DNA of 54,382 bases. Origin: Candidatus Methanoperedens nitratireducens. GTDB lineage: Archaea; Halobacteriota; Methanosarcinia; Methanosarcinales; Methanoperedenaceae. Shown piece by piece: positions 16,730 through 25,939 of this stretch. The notes under the pieces are model-generated. The model saw only the letters and a list, made by a program, of their open reading frames with translations, was not told the DNA's origin and ran no database searches. The DNA lies in the NCBI RefSeq assembly GCF_000685155.1, contig NZ_JMIY01000002.1, forward strand, positions 256,292 to 310,673, read 5' to 3'. Numbering within the stretch: position 1 is the stretch's first letter; every line of letters starts with the position of its first letter. The position numbers and the translations under genes are program-made.

Positions 16730-18181
16730 ATGAGAATAGTTAATGAATCATTAATAATAGGGTTTATTGTATGGCTGGCATTCAGCACAGGTGCTGGAGC
16801 TGCTGATAATCCTACAGATATATCAACAGTACCAGATAGTATCGGACTTGAGTTGAAGGCCGAAGGCTTCACAGCGCCGCTGGCTCTTGTCTCTCCTGGG
16901 GATGGGACCGGGCGACTGTTCATCGTAGATCAGACCGGCGTTATCATGATCCTGATGGCTGATGGAGAGGTGCTGGGCGAGCCTTTCCTGGATATTCGAG
17001 ATAAAATCGTGGCACTAAATACAATATTCGACGAGCGAGGGCTTCTTGGCCTGGCGTTTCATCCTGATTTTAAGAATAACGGGCGCTTTTTCGTATATTA
17101 CAGCGCGCCATTGCGGGAAGATGCGCCAGATGGCTGGGACCATACCAGTCACATATCCGAGTTCAAAGTTGCACAGGATAACCCGGACAAAGCTGATCGC
17201 AACTCTGAGTGGATATTACTGCAGGTTGATCAGCCCCAGTCCACCCATAATGCCGGCCAGATTACCTTCGGTCCTGATGGATACCTCTACATTCCACTGG
17301 GCGACGGCGGTGGAGCCCACGATGTCGGAACTGGTCACCCGCCCCTTGGCAACGGACAGGACACTTCAACACTTCTGGGAAGTATCCTCCGTATCGATGT
17401 GGACAGCGATGATCTCTACAGCATTCCTCAGGATAACCCCTTTGTAGGAGAGGAAGGGCTTGATGAGATCTTCGCTTATGGATTCCGAAATCCCTTCAAC
17501 ATAGCCTTTGATGCTGGCGGGGACCGCTCTCTGTTTGCCAGTGATGCAGGACAGTATCTCTGGGAGGAGGTTAATATTGTTACTAAGGGCAGCAATTATG
17601 GGTGGAATATCAAGGAAGGCACACACTGCTTTGATCCCAACAACCCTACTGAACCCCCTGCAGAGTGCCCTGATACTGGTGCCAGAGGTGAGCCCTTGAT
17701 TGATCCGATTATTGAGTTTGCAAATCTAGTACAGCCTGGCGGCCTCTCACAGGTGGTCATAGGCGGATTCGTCTACCGGGGCAGCGCGCTGCCTGAGTTT
17801 AATGGATCTTACATATTTGGAGGTTTTACCTCAAGTCCAGGCCGACCTGATGGCAGTGTGTTCGTGGCCACACCTCCACCGCACGGGGAAAAGATGTGGC
17901 CAATGAAAGAACTGCGGATCGCTACGAGAGAGAATGGGCGCATCGGTACTTTCGTACGTTCCTTTGGACAGGATGCTGATAATGAACTGTATATTCTGAC
18001 CTCGGAAACCCTGGGGCCAGAGGGTAACACAGGCAGGGTCTTTAAGATTGTACCAGCTCAAGCAGATACATCGAACCTAATGGTTACTCCAACACCAACA
18101 CCTACTCTAGATTTTCCTACGATCGTTCTTCCTATAGCAGTTGTAATAGGTCTGCTGCTCTATAGAAGCAGGGACAAATAG
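16730..18181 (+). CDS. PQQ-dependent sugar (aldose/sorbosone-type) dehydrogenase, cell-surface form
   Basis: 483 residues. A signal peptide ends near GAGAADNPT. The GSDH/Asd beta-propeller follows with DERGLLGLAFHPDFKNNGRFFVYYS, THNAGQITFGPDGYLYIPLGDGG, NPFVG, FAYGFRNPFNIAFD and ASDAGQYLWEEVNIV, typical of PQQ sugar dehydrogenases. A Thr/Pro linker then leads to LDFPTIVLPIAVVIGLLLYR and a short basic tail. This tail resembles the PEF-CTERM archaeal sorting signal, with LDFP in place of PEFP. The enzyme probably oxidises aldoses outside the cell. GGGGGT precedes the ATG. Confidence 0.85.
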   Translation: MRIVNESLIIGFIVWLAFSTGAGAADNPTDISTVPDSIGLELKAEGFTAPLALVSPGDGTGRLFIVDQTGVIMILMADGEVLGEPFLDIRDKIVALNTIFDERGLLGLAFHPDFKNNGRFFVYYSAPLREDAPDGWDHTSHISEFKVAQDNPDKADRNSEWILLQVDQPQSTHNAGQITFGPDGYLYIPLGDGGGAHDVGTGHPPLGNGQDTSTLLGSILRIDVDSDDLYSIPQDNPFVGEEGLDEIFAYGFRNPFNIAFDAGGDRSLFASDAGQYLWEEVNIVTKGSNYGWNIKEGTHCFDPNNPTEPPAECPDTGARGEPLIDPIIEFANLVQPGGLSQVVIGGFVYRGSALPEFNGSYIFGGFTSSPGRPDGSVFVATPPPHGEKMWPMKELRIATRENGRIGTFVRSFGQDADNELYILTSETLGPEGNTGRVFKIVPAQADTSNLMVTPTPTPTLDFPTIVLPIAVVIGLLLYRSRDK

Positions 18182-18293
18182 GTAATCCTGTCCTACTTCT
18201 TGATTTTTCGAGTGGTTTTCCTTTCCATATAAATAAGATCATCAACAATTTATAAGATAAAAGCTAAGTACATATCAAACATTGTTATTCAGA

Positions 18294-19184
18294 ATGCTCG
18301 CACTAACATTAACAGGATTAAAACTCAGGAATCCGCTGATGCTTGCCGCAGGTATCATGGGTACCACAGGTGGCTCATTAAAAAGAGTAGCAGAGGGTGG
18401 AGCAGGTGCTGTCGTCACAAAATCCATTGGAAAAGAGCCAAGAAGAGGCCACAGTAATCCAAGTATGATAGAAGTGGATAGTGGTTACTTGAATGCAATG
18501 GGTCTTCCCAATCCCTCTTATAGAGATTTCCAGGGCGAGATAGAGAGAGCAAGAGAAGCGGGAGTGCCTGTGATTGCAAGTATTTTTGGTGGGTCTACGG
18601 AAGAGTTCCTGGAGATCGCAGGCGCACTTCGTGCCGATGCTTTTGAGCTAAACCTTAGCTGTCCGCATGCCTGCGGCTACGGTGCAGAGATTGGAACCCG
18701 GCCCGATCTTGTGGAAGAGATTGCACGTGCTGTCAAAAGCACCGCTCGTTCACCGGTCTGGGTAAAGCTCACACCCAATGTTACGGATATAAAGAGCATC
18801 GGACTGGCGGCTCAACGGGGCGGGGCTGATGCCGTTGTGGCAATCAATACTGTAAGGGGCATGGCTATTGATATCGAAAGTGGCTATCCGATACTGGGTA
18901 ATAGATTCGGGGGTCTCTCAGGCCGTGCTATTAAACCTGTGGCAATAAGATGTGTCTACGACCTCTATGAAGCCCTTGATATACCTGTTATCGGTGTGGG
19001 CGGTATCTCAGACTGGAGGGATGCTATCGAGTTTATAATGGCAGGTGCCAGAGCTGTAGAGATCGGCTCTGCTGTGGGTAACAATATTAACATTTTCAGC
19101 GATATCTCCTCATGTATGAGGGAGTTCTTAGTTGAGAAGGAATGGACACTGAACGACATATACGGAATGGCGCATGAGCTATGA
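18294..19184 (+). CDS. pyrD: Dihydroorotate dehydrogenase, class 1B catalytic subunit
   Basis: About 296 residues. It shows the flavin-binding N-terminal region LRNPLMLAAGIMGTTGG, ELNLSCPHACGYG with the active-site Cys of class 1B enzymes, VWVKLTPNV, NTVRGMAIDIE, GGLSGRAIKPVAIR and IGVGGISDWRDAIEFIMAGA. It oxidises dihydroorotate to orotate in pyrimidine synthesis. The ATG at 18294 is preferred to a TTG at 18282. A TATA box TTTATAAGA (18249-18257) implies a very short leader. Its stop overlaps the pyrK start by 4 bases, so the two subunits are coupled. Confidence 0.93.
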   Translation: MLALTLTGLKLRNPLMLAAGIMGTTGGSLKRVAEGGAGAVVTKSIGKEPRRGHSNPSMIEVDSGYLNAMGLPNPSYRDFQGEIERAREAGVPVIASIFGGSTEEFLEIAGALRADAFELNLSCPHACGYGAEIGTRPDLVEEIARAVKSTARSPVWVKLTPNVTDIKSIGLAAQRGGADAVVAINTVRGMAIDIESGYPILGNRFGGLSGRAIKPVAIRCVYDLYEALDIPVIGVGGISDWRDAIEFIMAGARAVEIGSAVGNNINIFSDISSCMREFLVEKEWTLNDIYGMAHEL

Positions 19185-19927
19185 GACCTGTTAATGCAAT
19201 TATAACAAAGGTAGTGGATGAGACCCCTACCATCAGGACTTTTTTCCTTGATACCTCCTTTGAATTAATCCCGGGACAATTCGTGATGGTCTGGGTCCGC
19301 GGGGTGGATGAGATCCCGATGGCGCTTTCATATGATAATGCAATAACCGTCCAGAAAGTGGGGCCTGCTACATCGGCTTTATTTGAACTTGATGTATGCG
19401 ATTCTGTCGGCATCCGCGGGCCTTTTGGTAACGGGTTTGATATTAAGAAAGGGTACATTCTATTGGTCGCAGGCGGGGTCGGGGCTGCTCCCCTGGCGCC
19501 TCTGGCTGAGAGGGCAGACTCAATGGGTATCAGGGTCGTAACGCTGCTGGGCGCAAGAACAAAAGATGAACTATTATTCAGGGAGCGTTTTGAAGCTGCA
19601 GGAGAAGTGCGGATCGCAACAGACGACGGCTCGGCAGGTAAACACGGGTATGTGACCCAAATGTTAGATAATCCTGAGAGCTTTGATCAGATCTACTGCT
19701 GCGGGCCTGAGATCATGATGAAAAGAGTCCTCGATACGGTTGCTCCCTCAAAAGCCCAGTTCAGCCTGCACCGCTATATCAAATGCGGCATAGGGATATG
19801 CGGCGCATGCTGTGTTGATGGGCTGCGCGTGTGCAGGGACGGGCCCGTGTTCCCGGGAGAGGTTTTGAAGAAGACGGAGTTCGGGGTTTACGGAAGGAAT
19901 GAGTGCGGGGAGAGAGTTAAGATTTGA
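19181..19927 (+). CDS. pyrK: Dihydroorotate dehydrogenase electron-transfer subunit
   Basis: 248 residues: a ferredoxin-reductase-like FAD domain (FVMVWVRGVDEIPMALS), a nucleotide domain (LLVAGGVGAAPLAPLAERA), then a [2Fe-2S] motif KCGIGICGACCVDGLRVCRDG. It passes electrons from PyrD to an acceptor (NAD+ in bacteria; the archaeal acceptor is not shown). The ATG overlaps the pyrD stop. The order D-K with overlap is standard for class 1B enzymes. Confidence 0.9.
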   Translation: MRPVNAIITKVVDETPTIRTFFLDTSFELIPGQFVMVWVRGVDEIPMALSYDNAITVQKVGPATSALFELDVCDSVGIRGPFGNGFDIKKGYILLVAGGVGAAPLAPLAERADSMGIRVVTLLGARTKDELLFRERFEAAGEVRIATDDGSAGKHGYVTQMLDNPESFDQIYCCGPEIMMKRVLDTVAPSKAQFSLHRYIKCGIGICGACCVDGLRVCRDGPVFPGEVLKKTEFGVYGRNECGERVKI

Positions 19928-20044
19928 AGAACCGCATATAAATGCAGATTTAATTCATCTGCAGTTAATTGGTGGAGTTAGGGTTTGATTCTCTTTATCT
20001 GCGTCTACCTGTATTCATCCCGGTTAATATACTCTTAGAAAAAA

Positions 20045-21385
20045 TCATCTCCCCTTTCTCAGCTTCCTCACCGCAAAATCTGCAGCTTTGTTCAGCACAT
20101 CATAACTTTCAGCAAGCATAGGGCAGTAAGCAGTCTCCGTCTGGCTGAGAGAATAAACATCCATGCCATTTCTTACTGCAAGGGATATCATATTGATACG
20201 CGCTGCTGCGCCCTCTCCTATTGCCTGGCCCCCGAGGACTCTTCCAGTTCTTGCATCGGCTATTACTTTAATAATGATATCTTTAGCCCCTGGATAGTAT
20301 GCGGGTTTATTTTTCCCCTGGGCTTTACCTGATATTGTTTCAAACCCGGCAGATTCTGCAAAGTACTCGCTTAAACCCGCAGATGCAACCTCAAGTTTTC
20401 CGATAAGCGAAACATAGGTGGAGAGCGCCCCTTCATACATATCATACCCGCCTGCTGCATTTGTACCTGCCACTGTTCCCTGCCTGAAAGCCGCTGATGC
20501 CAGTTGCATGGTAGTGGGTCTGTGGGTGATCAGGCTTACGGTCTCAATGCAATCCCCCACGGCATAGATACCTTTAATATTGGTCTCCATACTTGCATTT
20601 GTTTTAATGCCCCATCTCCCGACCTCAATTCCTGCATTCTTTGCTATATCAACATTTGCTCTCACACCCGCAGCGAGAATAACCATATCGGTTCTGATAA
20701 TTTCGTTATCTATTGAAACAGATTCAACAGGAGTACCGTTTATACTGCCCACCGTTTTGTTTAAGAGTAATCTTATCTGTCTTTCCTCAAGTGACCGCTC
20801 GACCACTTTTGCCATATCCCTGTCTAACGCCCGCGGCAGGGCAGAGGAGAGCATTTCAACAACGAAAACATCAAGCCCCTTTTCTTTCAGGGCTACTGCA
20901 ATCTCAAGCCCGATCGGCCCGGCTCCAACCACGATAGCTCTTTTTGAGCTTTTAGCATTCTCTATAATATCTTGCGCGCTCTCAATATCATGCAGGACAA
21001 AAACACCTCTGCCAATACTCTCTTTTGCGCCTTTTACAGGAGGGATGAAGGGCTGTGCACCGAGGGCAATAATAAGAGAATCATAGGGAATAGATACAAT
21101 CTCCCCGGTTCTCAGGTTCTTTACCACTACATTTCTCTCAGCAGGGTTTATAGCCTGGGCTTCATGTTCAAGTAATTTTGTTAGATGCTCATCAGGAGGC
21201 AGTGAAAATTTGAGGTCATCAAGACTTACGATGCCTTCTATAGCAAAAGGCATACCGCACGGAGAGAACATATCGTATGTCCTTTTCTCTATGATTGTAA
21301 CAGAGGCTTCAGGATCGTTCCTCCGTATAGCCAGTGAAGCTGCAAAACCCCCGCTTCCAAGACCTAAAATTATTATTTTTGCCAT
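20045..21385 (-). CDS. CoA-disulfide reductase / NADH oxidase-like flavoenzyme
   Basis: 446 residues. FAD site ILGLGSGGFAASLAI, redox motif MFSPCGMPFAIEG with the single active-site Cys43 of CoA-disulfide reductases, NAD(P)H site IVVGAGPIGLEIAVALKEKG, second FAD motif GIYAVGDCIETVS, and a dimerisation domain. The family reduces CoA disulfide, polysulfide or O2 with NAD(P)H through FAD and Cys43; there is no rhodanese domain here. It probably serves redox or oxidative defence. It is divergent from the glycosyltransferase gene and shares a spacer holding a perfect 10-base dyad. Confidence 0.88.
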   Translation of the reverse strand: MAKIIILGLGSGGFAASLAIRRNDPEASVTIIEKRTYDMFSPCGMPFAIEGIVSLDDLKFSLPPDEHLTKLLEHEAQAINPAERNVVVKNLRTGEIVSIPYDSLIIALGAQPFIPPVKGAKESIGRGVFVLHDIESAQDIIENAKSSKRAIVVGAGPIGLEIAVALKEKGLDVFVVEMLSSALPRALDRDMAKVVERSLEERQIRLLLNKTVGSINGTPVESVSIDNEIIRTDMVILAAGVRANVDIAKNAGIEVGRWGIKTNASMETNIKGIYAVGDCIETVSLITHRPTTMQLASAAFRQGTVAGTNAAGGYDMYEGALSTYVSLIGKLEVASAGLSEYFAESAGFETISGKAQGKNKPAYYPGAKDIIIKVIADARTGRVLGGQAIGEGAAARINMISLAVRNGMDVYSLSQTETAYCPMLAESYDVLNKAADFAVRKLRKGR

Positions 21386-21411
21386 ACTTATTCATTTTGC
21401 ATCAAACTTAT

Positions 21412-21449
21412 TATAACCTTTCGATGCCAGAAGATTATAAAAGGTTATA
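21412..21449. promoter_or_regulatory. Perfect 10-base dyad TATAACCTTT/AAAGGTTATA between divergent genes
   Basis: The arms 21412-21421 and 21440-21449 are exact inverted copies with an 18-base spacer, 28 bases centre to centre. The spacer-side arm overlaps TTTTATAAT on the minus strand, a TATA-like box about 50 bases before the flavoenzyme start. This layout suits an operator for the CoA-disulfide-reductase-like gene, perhaps also for the glycosyltransferase gene. Confidence 0.5.
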
Positions 21450-21501
21450 GGCCAATGTAGTATAAGGGTTAATGCGTAATTTTAATGGGGGATAAATTTA
21501 A

Positions 21502-22653
21502 TTGAGGATCGCTCAACTGGCTCCTGTATGGGAGCGTGTGCCTCCGGAAAAGTATGGCGGCACTGAGGTTGTTGTTTCCCTTCTTACAGAGGAGCTTATA
21601 AGAAGAGGGCATGAGGTTACCTTATTTGCTACGGGTGATTCAATTACTGATGCTAATCTGGTATCCTGTTATGATACATCACCACCGCGAAGTATGCTGG
21701 CACAGGGTAATCCGATACCTGATTTGATTCATACTGGCCATGCCCTCAGGTTTGCTGAGCAGTTCGATATCATCCATGATCATACTGGATATATCGGAGT
21801 TGCTATGGGAAGTCTGGTTAATAAGCCAGTTCTAAATACACTGCATGGAATATTCGCGGAAGATAACCTTCCCTTTTATGAGAAGTACAAGGATGCGATT
21901 TTTTATAACTCTATAAGTCTGGAGCAGCGCAGATCAGGGCCTGATTTAAAATATGTAGGTAATGTTTACAACGCAATCGATGTAGACAGCTACCAGTTCA
22001 GCCAGGATAAGGAGGATTATTTTGTTTATATAAGCAGGATATGCCAGGATAAGGGTACTGATATAGCAATAGATGTTTCCCTGAGGGCTAATGTAAAGCT
22101 TATAATAGCAGGCAAAGTTAATCCAGGAAAGGATACTCTTTTCTACGAGGAAAAGATCGTCCCCAGGATTGATGGCAAGCAAATTATTTATAAGGGCGAG
22201 GTCCCTGAGGATGAGAAGAGAAGTTTGTTAAGGGATGCTAAAGGTTTTATCTTTCCGCTACAATGGGCTGAACCTTTCGGTCTGGTTATGGTTGAGGCAA
22301 TGGCATCTGGTACTCCTGTTATTGCCTTTCCCTATGGATCGGTTCCCGAAATCGTGAAGAATGGCCAAACAGGCTTTGTTGTCGATAATATTGAGCAAAT
22401 GGTGGAGGCGGTTAATAGTATAGAGCGCATAGATCCATCTGATTGCCGCAGGTGGGTTCTGGAGAAATTCACAGTCAGTAGAATGGTTGATGAATATGAG
22501 GAGATCTATAAAAGGATTATTGAATTAAAGGCTGATGAAAAAGTGGCTAAGATAGACATCAGCAAGCCTCATGCATTGCATCCTTTAGAGATTCCAGATA
22601 GTTCCCCAGGTACAGAGACCATTTCAGTTGACACCGGGTACATACGTTTATAA
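21502..22653 (+). CDS. Glycosyltransferase family 4
   Basis: 383 residues, GT-B fold. The N-terminal acceptor domain has MRIAQLAPVWERVPPEKYGGTEVVVS and a DIIHDHTGYIG motif; the donor domain has KGTDIAIDVS, AEPFGLVMVEAMASGTPVIAF (the EX7E signature) and GSVPEIVKNGQTGFVV. Homologues transfer sugars from nucleotide donors in glycan synthesis. The start appears to be TTG at 21502: GGGGGAT lies about 9 bases before it and there is no nearby in-frame ATG. It is the only gene of its kind here; the nucleotidyltransferase at 35 kb could feed the same pathway. Confidence 0.88.
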   Translation: MRIAQLAPVWERVPPEKYGGTEVVVSLLTEELIRRGHEVTLFATGDSITDANLVSCYDTSPPRSMLAQGNPIPDLIHTGHALRFAEQFDIIHDHTGYIGVAMGSLVNKPVLNTLHGIFAEDNLPFYEKYKDAIFYNSISLEQRRSGPDLKYVGNVYNAIDVDSYQFSQDKEDYFVYISRICQDKGTDIAIDVSLRANVKLIIAGKVNPGKDTLFYEEKIVPRIDGKQIIYKGEVPEDEKRSLLRDAKGFIFPLQWAEPFGLVMVEAMASGTPVIAFPYGSVPEIVKNGQTGFVVDNIEQMVEAVNSIERIDPSDCRRWVLEKFTVSRMVDEYEEIYKRIIELKADEKVAKIDISKPHALHPLEIPDSSPGTETISVDTGYIRL

Positions 22654-22679
22654 TCCTCCAGCAGAATTAACCTGCTCTT

Positions 22680-23219
22680 ATGAGGCTCATTGCATTTGTA
22701 GGAATGCCAGCATCCGGGAAGTCAGAAGCATCAGCAGTAGCACATAGATTGAACATACCTGTTGTCAGCATGGGTGATATTGTAAGGGAGGAAACTGCAA
22801 AGCGTGGCCTATCTCCTACAGATGAGAATATTGGCGGCATGGGAACAAAGCTTCGCAGGGAGGAAGGCATGGATGCTATCGCAAGGCGCTGTACTTCCAA
22901 AATCCGTTCACTTGATTCCCCTGTTGTGGTTATTGACGGCACGAGGAATATAGAAGAGGTGGATTATTTCAAAAGACAGTTCGGAAGTGATTTTAAACTT
23001 ATAGCAATCAAAACACCGTTTGACATCAGGTTTGCGCGGATGAAAAAACGTTGCCGCTCTGATGATATGTGTAACAGCGGGGAATTAGAAAGACGGGATG
23101 AGCGTGAAAGGGGCTGGGGAGTGGATAAAGCAATGGAAATGGCAGATATAACCATCGAGAATACAGGATCTATTGAGAAATTTCATAAAGAAATAGAAAA
23201 AATACTTCAAGATCTATGA
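22680..23219 (+). CDS. UPF0200-type P-loop kinase-like protein
   Basis: 179 residues. Walker A is FVGMPASGKSEA and a lid-like region holds ARMKKRCRSDD and ERRDERERGWGVD. This matches the archaeal UPF0200 family (related to adenylate and dephospho-CoA kinases). The substrate is unknown. The stop overlaps the ATG of the UPF0201 gene by 4 bases, and this pairing suggests a shared RNA- or nucleotide-related role. Confidence 0.85.
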   Translation: MRLIAFVGMPASGKSEASAVAHRLNIPVVSMGDIVREETAKRGLSPTDENIGGMGTKLRREEGMDAIARRCTSKIRSLDSPVVVIDGTRNIEEVDYFKRQFGSDFKLIAIKTPFDIRFARMKKRCRSDDMCNSGELERRDERERGWGVDKAMEMADITIENTGSIEKFHKEIEKILQDL

Positions 23220-23638
23220 ACATAACCGTAAGAATCTCTGCACTCATCTATCCTACCGAGGTCGAGGAGAGAGTCAGAACCGCTATCACAAACCTATTCC
23301 CGATTGAACTGCATCTCCAGGATTTTGGCGTCCCGCGGCTATATAGTGAGGGGAATCTTGAGAGCCTGAGAAAGCTGCATATGCTCTTAAGAGAAGTGCG
23401 TATCCTTGATACTGCGCGCAGTGTACTCTTAGCCGGGATCAGGGGGAGCACGACTCAATTTAGTTTAAATAAACAGGTCGCATTCATAGGAGGAGTGAAT
23501 TTTCCTGCTGTAGAAGAGAGTCTGGGTTCTATATATGTTGATATCTCTGCTGAGAGTAAAGAGGATCTCCTCAAAATCATCGACTGGCTTGCACCGCAAA
23601 CTATAGATGGCAAGCCGATTGAGGAGATAGAGCTATAG
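23216..23638 (+). CDS. UPF0201 family protein (putative RNA-binding)
   Basis: 140 residues: ITVRISALIYPTEVEERVRTAI, then ILDTARSVLLAGIRG and LNKQVAFIGGVNFP. This is the archaeal UPF0201 (COG1325) group, whose fold resembles ribosomal protein L5-type RNA-binding domains and which is often called an exosome-associated RNA-binding protein. It overlaps the UPF0200 gene by ATGA. No catalytic residues are seen. Confidence 0.82.
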   Translation: MNITVRISALIYPTEVEERVRTAITNLFPIELHLQDFGVPRLYSEGNLESLRKLHMLLREVRILDTARSVLLAGIRGSTTQFSLNKQVAFIGGVNFPAVEESLGSIYVDISAESKEDLLKIIDWLAPQTIDGKPIEEIEL

Positions 23639-23711
23639 TCTGAGCTGAGAGGGGGCATCTGCAGTATATAACATAATACTATAAATATCTGAATAGATAA
23701 TTATTATTCCT

Positions 23712-24434
23712 ATGCAGAATACTCTGGAATTCGGGACAAAGAGTGTTAAGCCTGGTATTAGAATGCTATTTGATATGAAGGAGGTCATTTACGATCAAGA
23801 ATGGTTGCTCAGCGCAACTGATCTTGAACTGTATTATATGTACCGTGATCTATCGCTCAGCAGAAATGATGCCCTTACCATTAAAGAACATGGCTTAAGA
23901 TATGATGTTACTGTCATCCCGCCACGTATGCTGGGGTGTGAGTTCGTGAAGACAGCAGGACACTACCATCCCATGGTACCAGGAACTGATATTACATATC
24001 CTGAGATATACGAGGTCTTAAGCGGTGAGGCGCACTACATCATGCAGAAATCAGATAATGATAAGATACAAGATACAATACTGGTAAAGGCTGAGCAGGG
24101 GGACAAGGTGATAATTCCCCCGGGATACGGGCATATCACTATTAATGTATCTAATAAGGTACTTAAAATGGCGAACTGGGTAGCACGGGACTTTGAATCT
24201 GTATATGCACCAATAAAGGAAAAGGGAGGAGGCGCCTATTTTATTCTGGATAATGGGATTGTGAAAAACCCGGGTTATGGTTATATACCAGAGATAAGAA
24301 TACTTGATCCAGCCAGTATCAGGGGACTGCAGAAAAACAGGGAGATGTATGGGCTGGTGAGGGATATCAGAAAACTGGAGTTTTTGACAAGACCACAAGA
24401 GTATGGATGGTTATTCGAAGAGATTTTTGTATAA
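23712..24434 (+). CDS. pgiA: Cupin-type glucose-6-phosphate isomerase
   Basis: 240 residues. A cupin metal centre is visible: TAGHYHPMVPG gives His84 and His86, TYPEIYEVLSG gives Glu98, and PPGYGHITIN gives His141. This is the archaeal, metal-dependent phosphoglucose isomerase, unrelated to the classical enzyme. It interconverts glucose-6-phosphate and fructose-6-phosphate for gluconeogenesis or glycolysis. TATAAATA (23680-23687) lies about 25 bases before the ATG, so the mRNA is nearly leaderless. Confidence 0.92.
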   Translation: MQNTLEFGTKSVKPGIRMLFDMKEVIYDQEWLLSATDLELYYMYRDLSLSRNDALTIKEHGLRYDVTVIPPRMLGCEFVKTAGHYHPMVPGTDITYPEIYEVLSGEAHYIMQKSDNDKIQDTILVKAEQGDKVIIPPGYGHITINVSNKVLKMANWVARDFESVYAPIKEKGGGAYFILDNGIVKNPGYGYIPEIRILDPASIRGLQKNREMYGLVRDIRKLEFLTRPQEYGWLFEEIFV

Positions 24435-24509
24435 ACCACTGTAGTATGAAAAGCTATATTACGCCTCATGACTACATGAAGCCACTAGACCATAGGCGAA
24501 GTGACGATA

Positions 24510-25550
24510 ATGAAATTGATAATACCGCATCCAGGCCATTCTTTAGCACTGGAAGAGATATGTAAAGAGGCAACAGAGGAAGTAGATGAGATTTATATGG
24601 CAGGTACGCCAGAGGTACTTGGAAGCGGAAGAGTTACCTTACATGCGCCATTGCTGGATGAAATTACAGAGCAGACACAGTACATCCACGATAAAAAGTT
24701 TAAAATAGGCATAGTCATGAATCCTTCCTGCATGGGAGGTCAGCATCTGACTTCGCAGGGTTATAATATGTTCAGGTGGTATTTTGGCAAGCTAAGCGAG
24801 ATAGGGGTGGATTCTGTAACTGTTGCAGAACCTTATCTGGTGGAGATGCTTACAAAAGAATTTCCTGATATTAAGGTGGTAGTATCTGTCATATCGCATG
24901 TGGATTCACCTGAAAGAGCAAGGTTTTTTGAGGAACTTGGTGCAGATGCCATAACGCTGGATACTAATATAAATAGAGACTTCGAAATTCTGGAGGGTAT
25001 AAGAGAAGTCGTTGATTGCGAGCTCAGGCTGCTGGCGAATGAGGCATGTCTATATAAATGCCCGTTCAGGTACTCTCACTTCAATCTGTTCTCTCATATG
25101 ACCGCGCTTGGAAACAGGCCCAATATTTTCAGTGACTATTATTATGAAAAATGCATTTCATTCAGGGTAAGGTATCCAGAATTAATCATTAAATCTCCCT
25201 GGATAAGACCGGAGGATCTTGGGGCATACGAAGCTCTAGGTATAGATTGTTTTAAAACATCCGGTCGTGCTAACACCATACGCTGGATAACAGATTGCAT
25301 GAGGGCTTATTCAGATCGATCGTATGATGGAAACCTGATGGATATACTGGATTGCCCGAGTGAATTGCGCGATATGTTCTATATTCCGAACAAGGAGTTA
25401 GACGGAGTTATAAAACAGTGGATGACTTGCAAAAAGTTCTGTCATAAATGCGGATTCTGTAAGGCCACTGCACAAAGAATTATCAGGATTTTTGAATTTA
25501 CGGACATGCAAAGAAAGACTCTGCCTTTAAGAGAGGTTCAGGTGGTCTGA
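24510..25550 (+). CDS. Peptidase U32-like (UbiU/UbiV-type) protein
   Basis: About 346 residues with a TIM-barrel-like U32 pattern. The barrel strand near residue 180 carries RLLANEACLYKCPFRYSHF, the Cys-containing motif of U32 proteins, and the C terminus has TCKKFCHKCGFC, four more cysteines. In UbiU/UbiV relatives such cysteines hold a [4Fe-4S] cluster and act in O2-independent hydroxylation. The substrate here is unknown. The ATG at 24510 with GAAGTGA before it is preferred to the GTG at 24501. Its stop overlaps the next start (TGATG), so the small partner is co-translated. Confidence 0.8.
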   Translation: MKLIIPHPGHSLALEEICKEATEEVDEIYMAGTPEVLGSGRVTLHAPLLDEITEQTQYIHDKKFKIGIVMNPSCMGGQHLTSQGYNMFRWYFGKLSEIGVDSVTVAEPYLVEMLTKEFPDIKVVVSVISHVDSPERARFFEELGADAITLDTNINRDFEILEGIREVVDCELRLLANEACLYKCPFRYSHFNLFSHMTALGNRPNIFSDYYYEKCISFRVRYPELIIKSPWIRPEDLGAYEALGIDCFKTSGRANTIRWITDCMRAYSDRSYDGNLMDILDCPSELRDMFYIPNKELDGVIKQWMTCKKFCHKCGFCKATAQRIIRIFEFTDMQRKTLPLREVQVV

Positions 25551-25924
25551 TGCGCGATCTCCTGGATAAAATCCCACAGAGCCGTGGAAAGCTTGAGAGC
25601 ACTATAAGGAAATTCAAGGGAGCACCTGTTTATATAATAGAATTAAAAGTGTTTGGAACTGCATGCGGGTGTATTGGCATGCTTGCGGATGTGAGAGGCC
25701 TGCAGATTGAGGATATAGAGGTCTATCAAGAGCACTTTGTAGCCATTCTATCTGAAATAAGCAGGTATATTGGATTAAAGCCTGATTTGATGTATGCCCG
25801 TACTTTACCTGGATCATTCGAGGTAGTGGCATTTACTGCTAGAGAACTCTGCAGTAGATGTAAGAATGATCTTGCCAGCTTTGAGAAGCCAAGACCGGAT
25901 TTAATAATACTTAATAAAGCATAA
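25550..25924 (+). CDS. Small cysteine-containing protein coupled to the U32-like gene
   Basis: 124 residues with TACGCIGML and ELCSRCKN, so a CxC and a CxxC that could bind a metal or an iron-sulfur cluster. No family is recognised. The ATG overlaps the stop of the U32-like gene by one base (TGATG), which strongly implies functional coupling. The following HNH-like gene begins just after it. Confidence 0.6.
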   Translation: MRDLLDKIPQSRGKLESTIRKFKGAPVYIIELKVFGTACGCIGMLADVRGLQIEDIEVYQEHFVAILSEISRYIGLKPDLMYARTLPGSFEVVAFTARELCSRCKNDLASFEKPRPDLIILNKA

Positions 25925-25939
25925 GTGAGAGATTCAATT

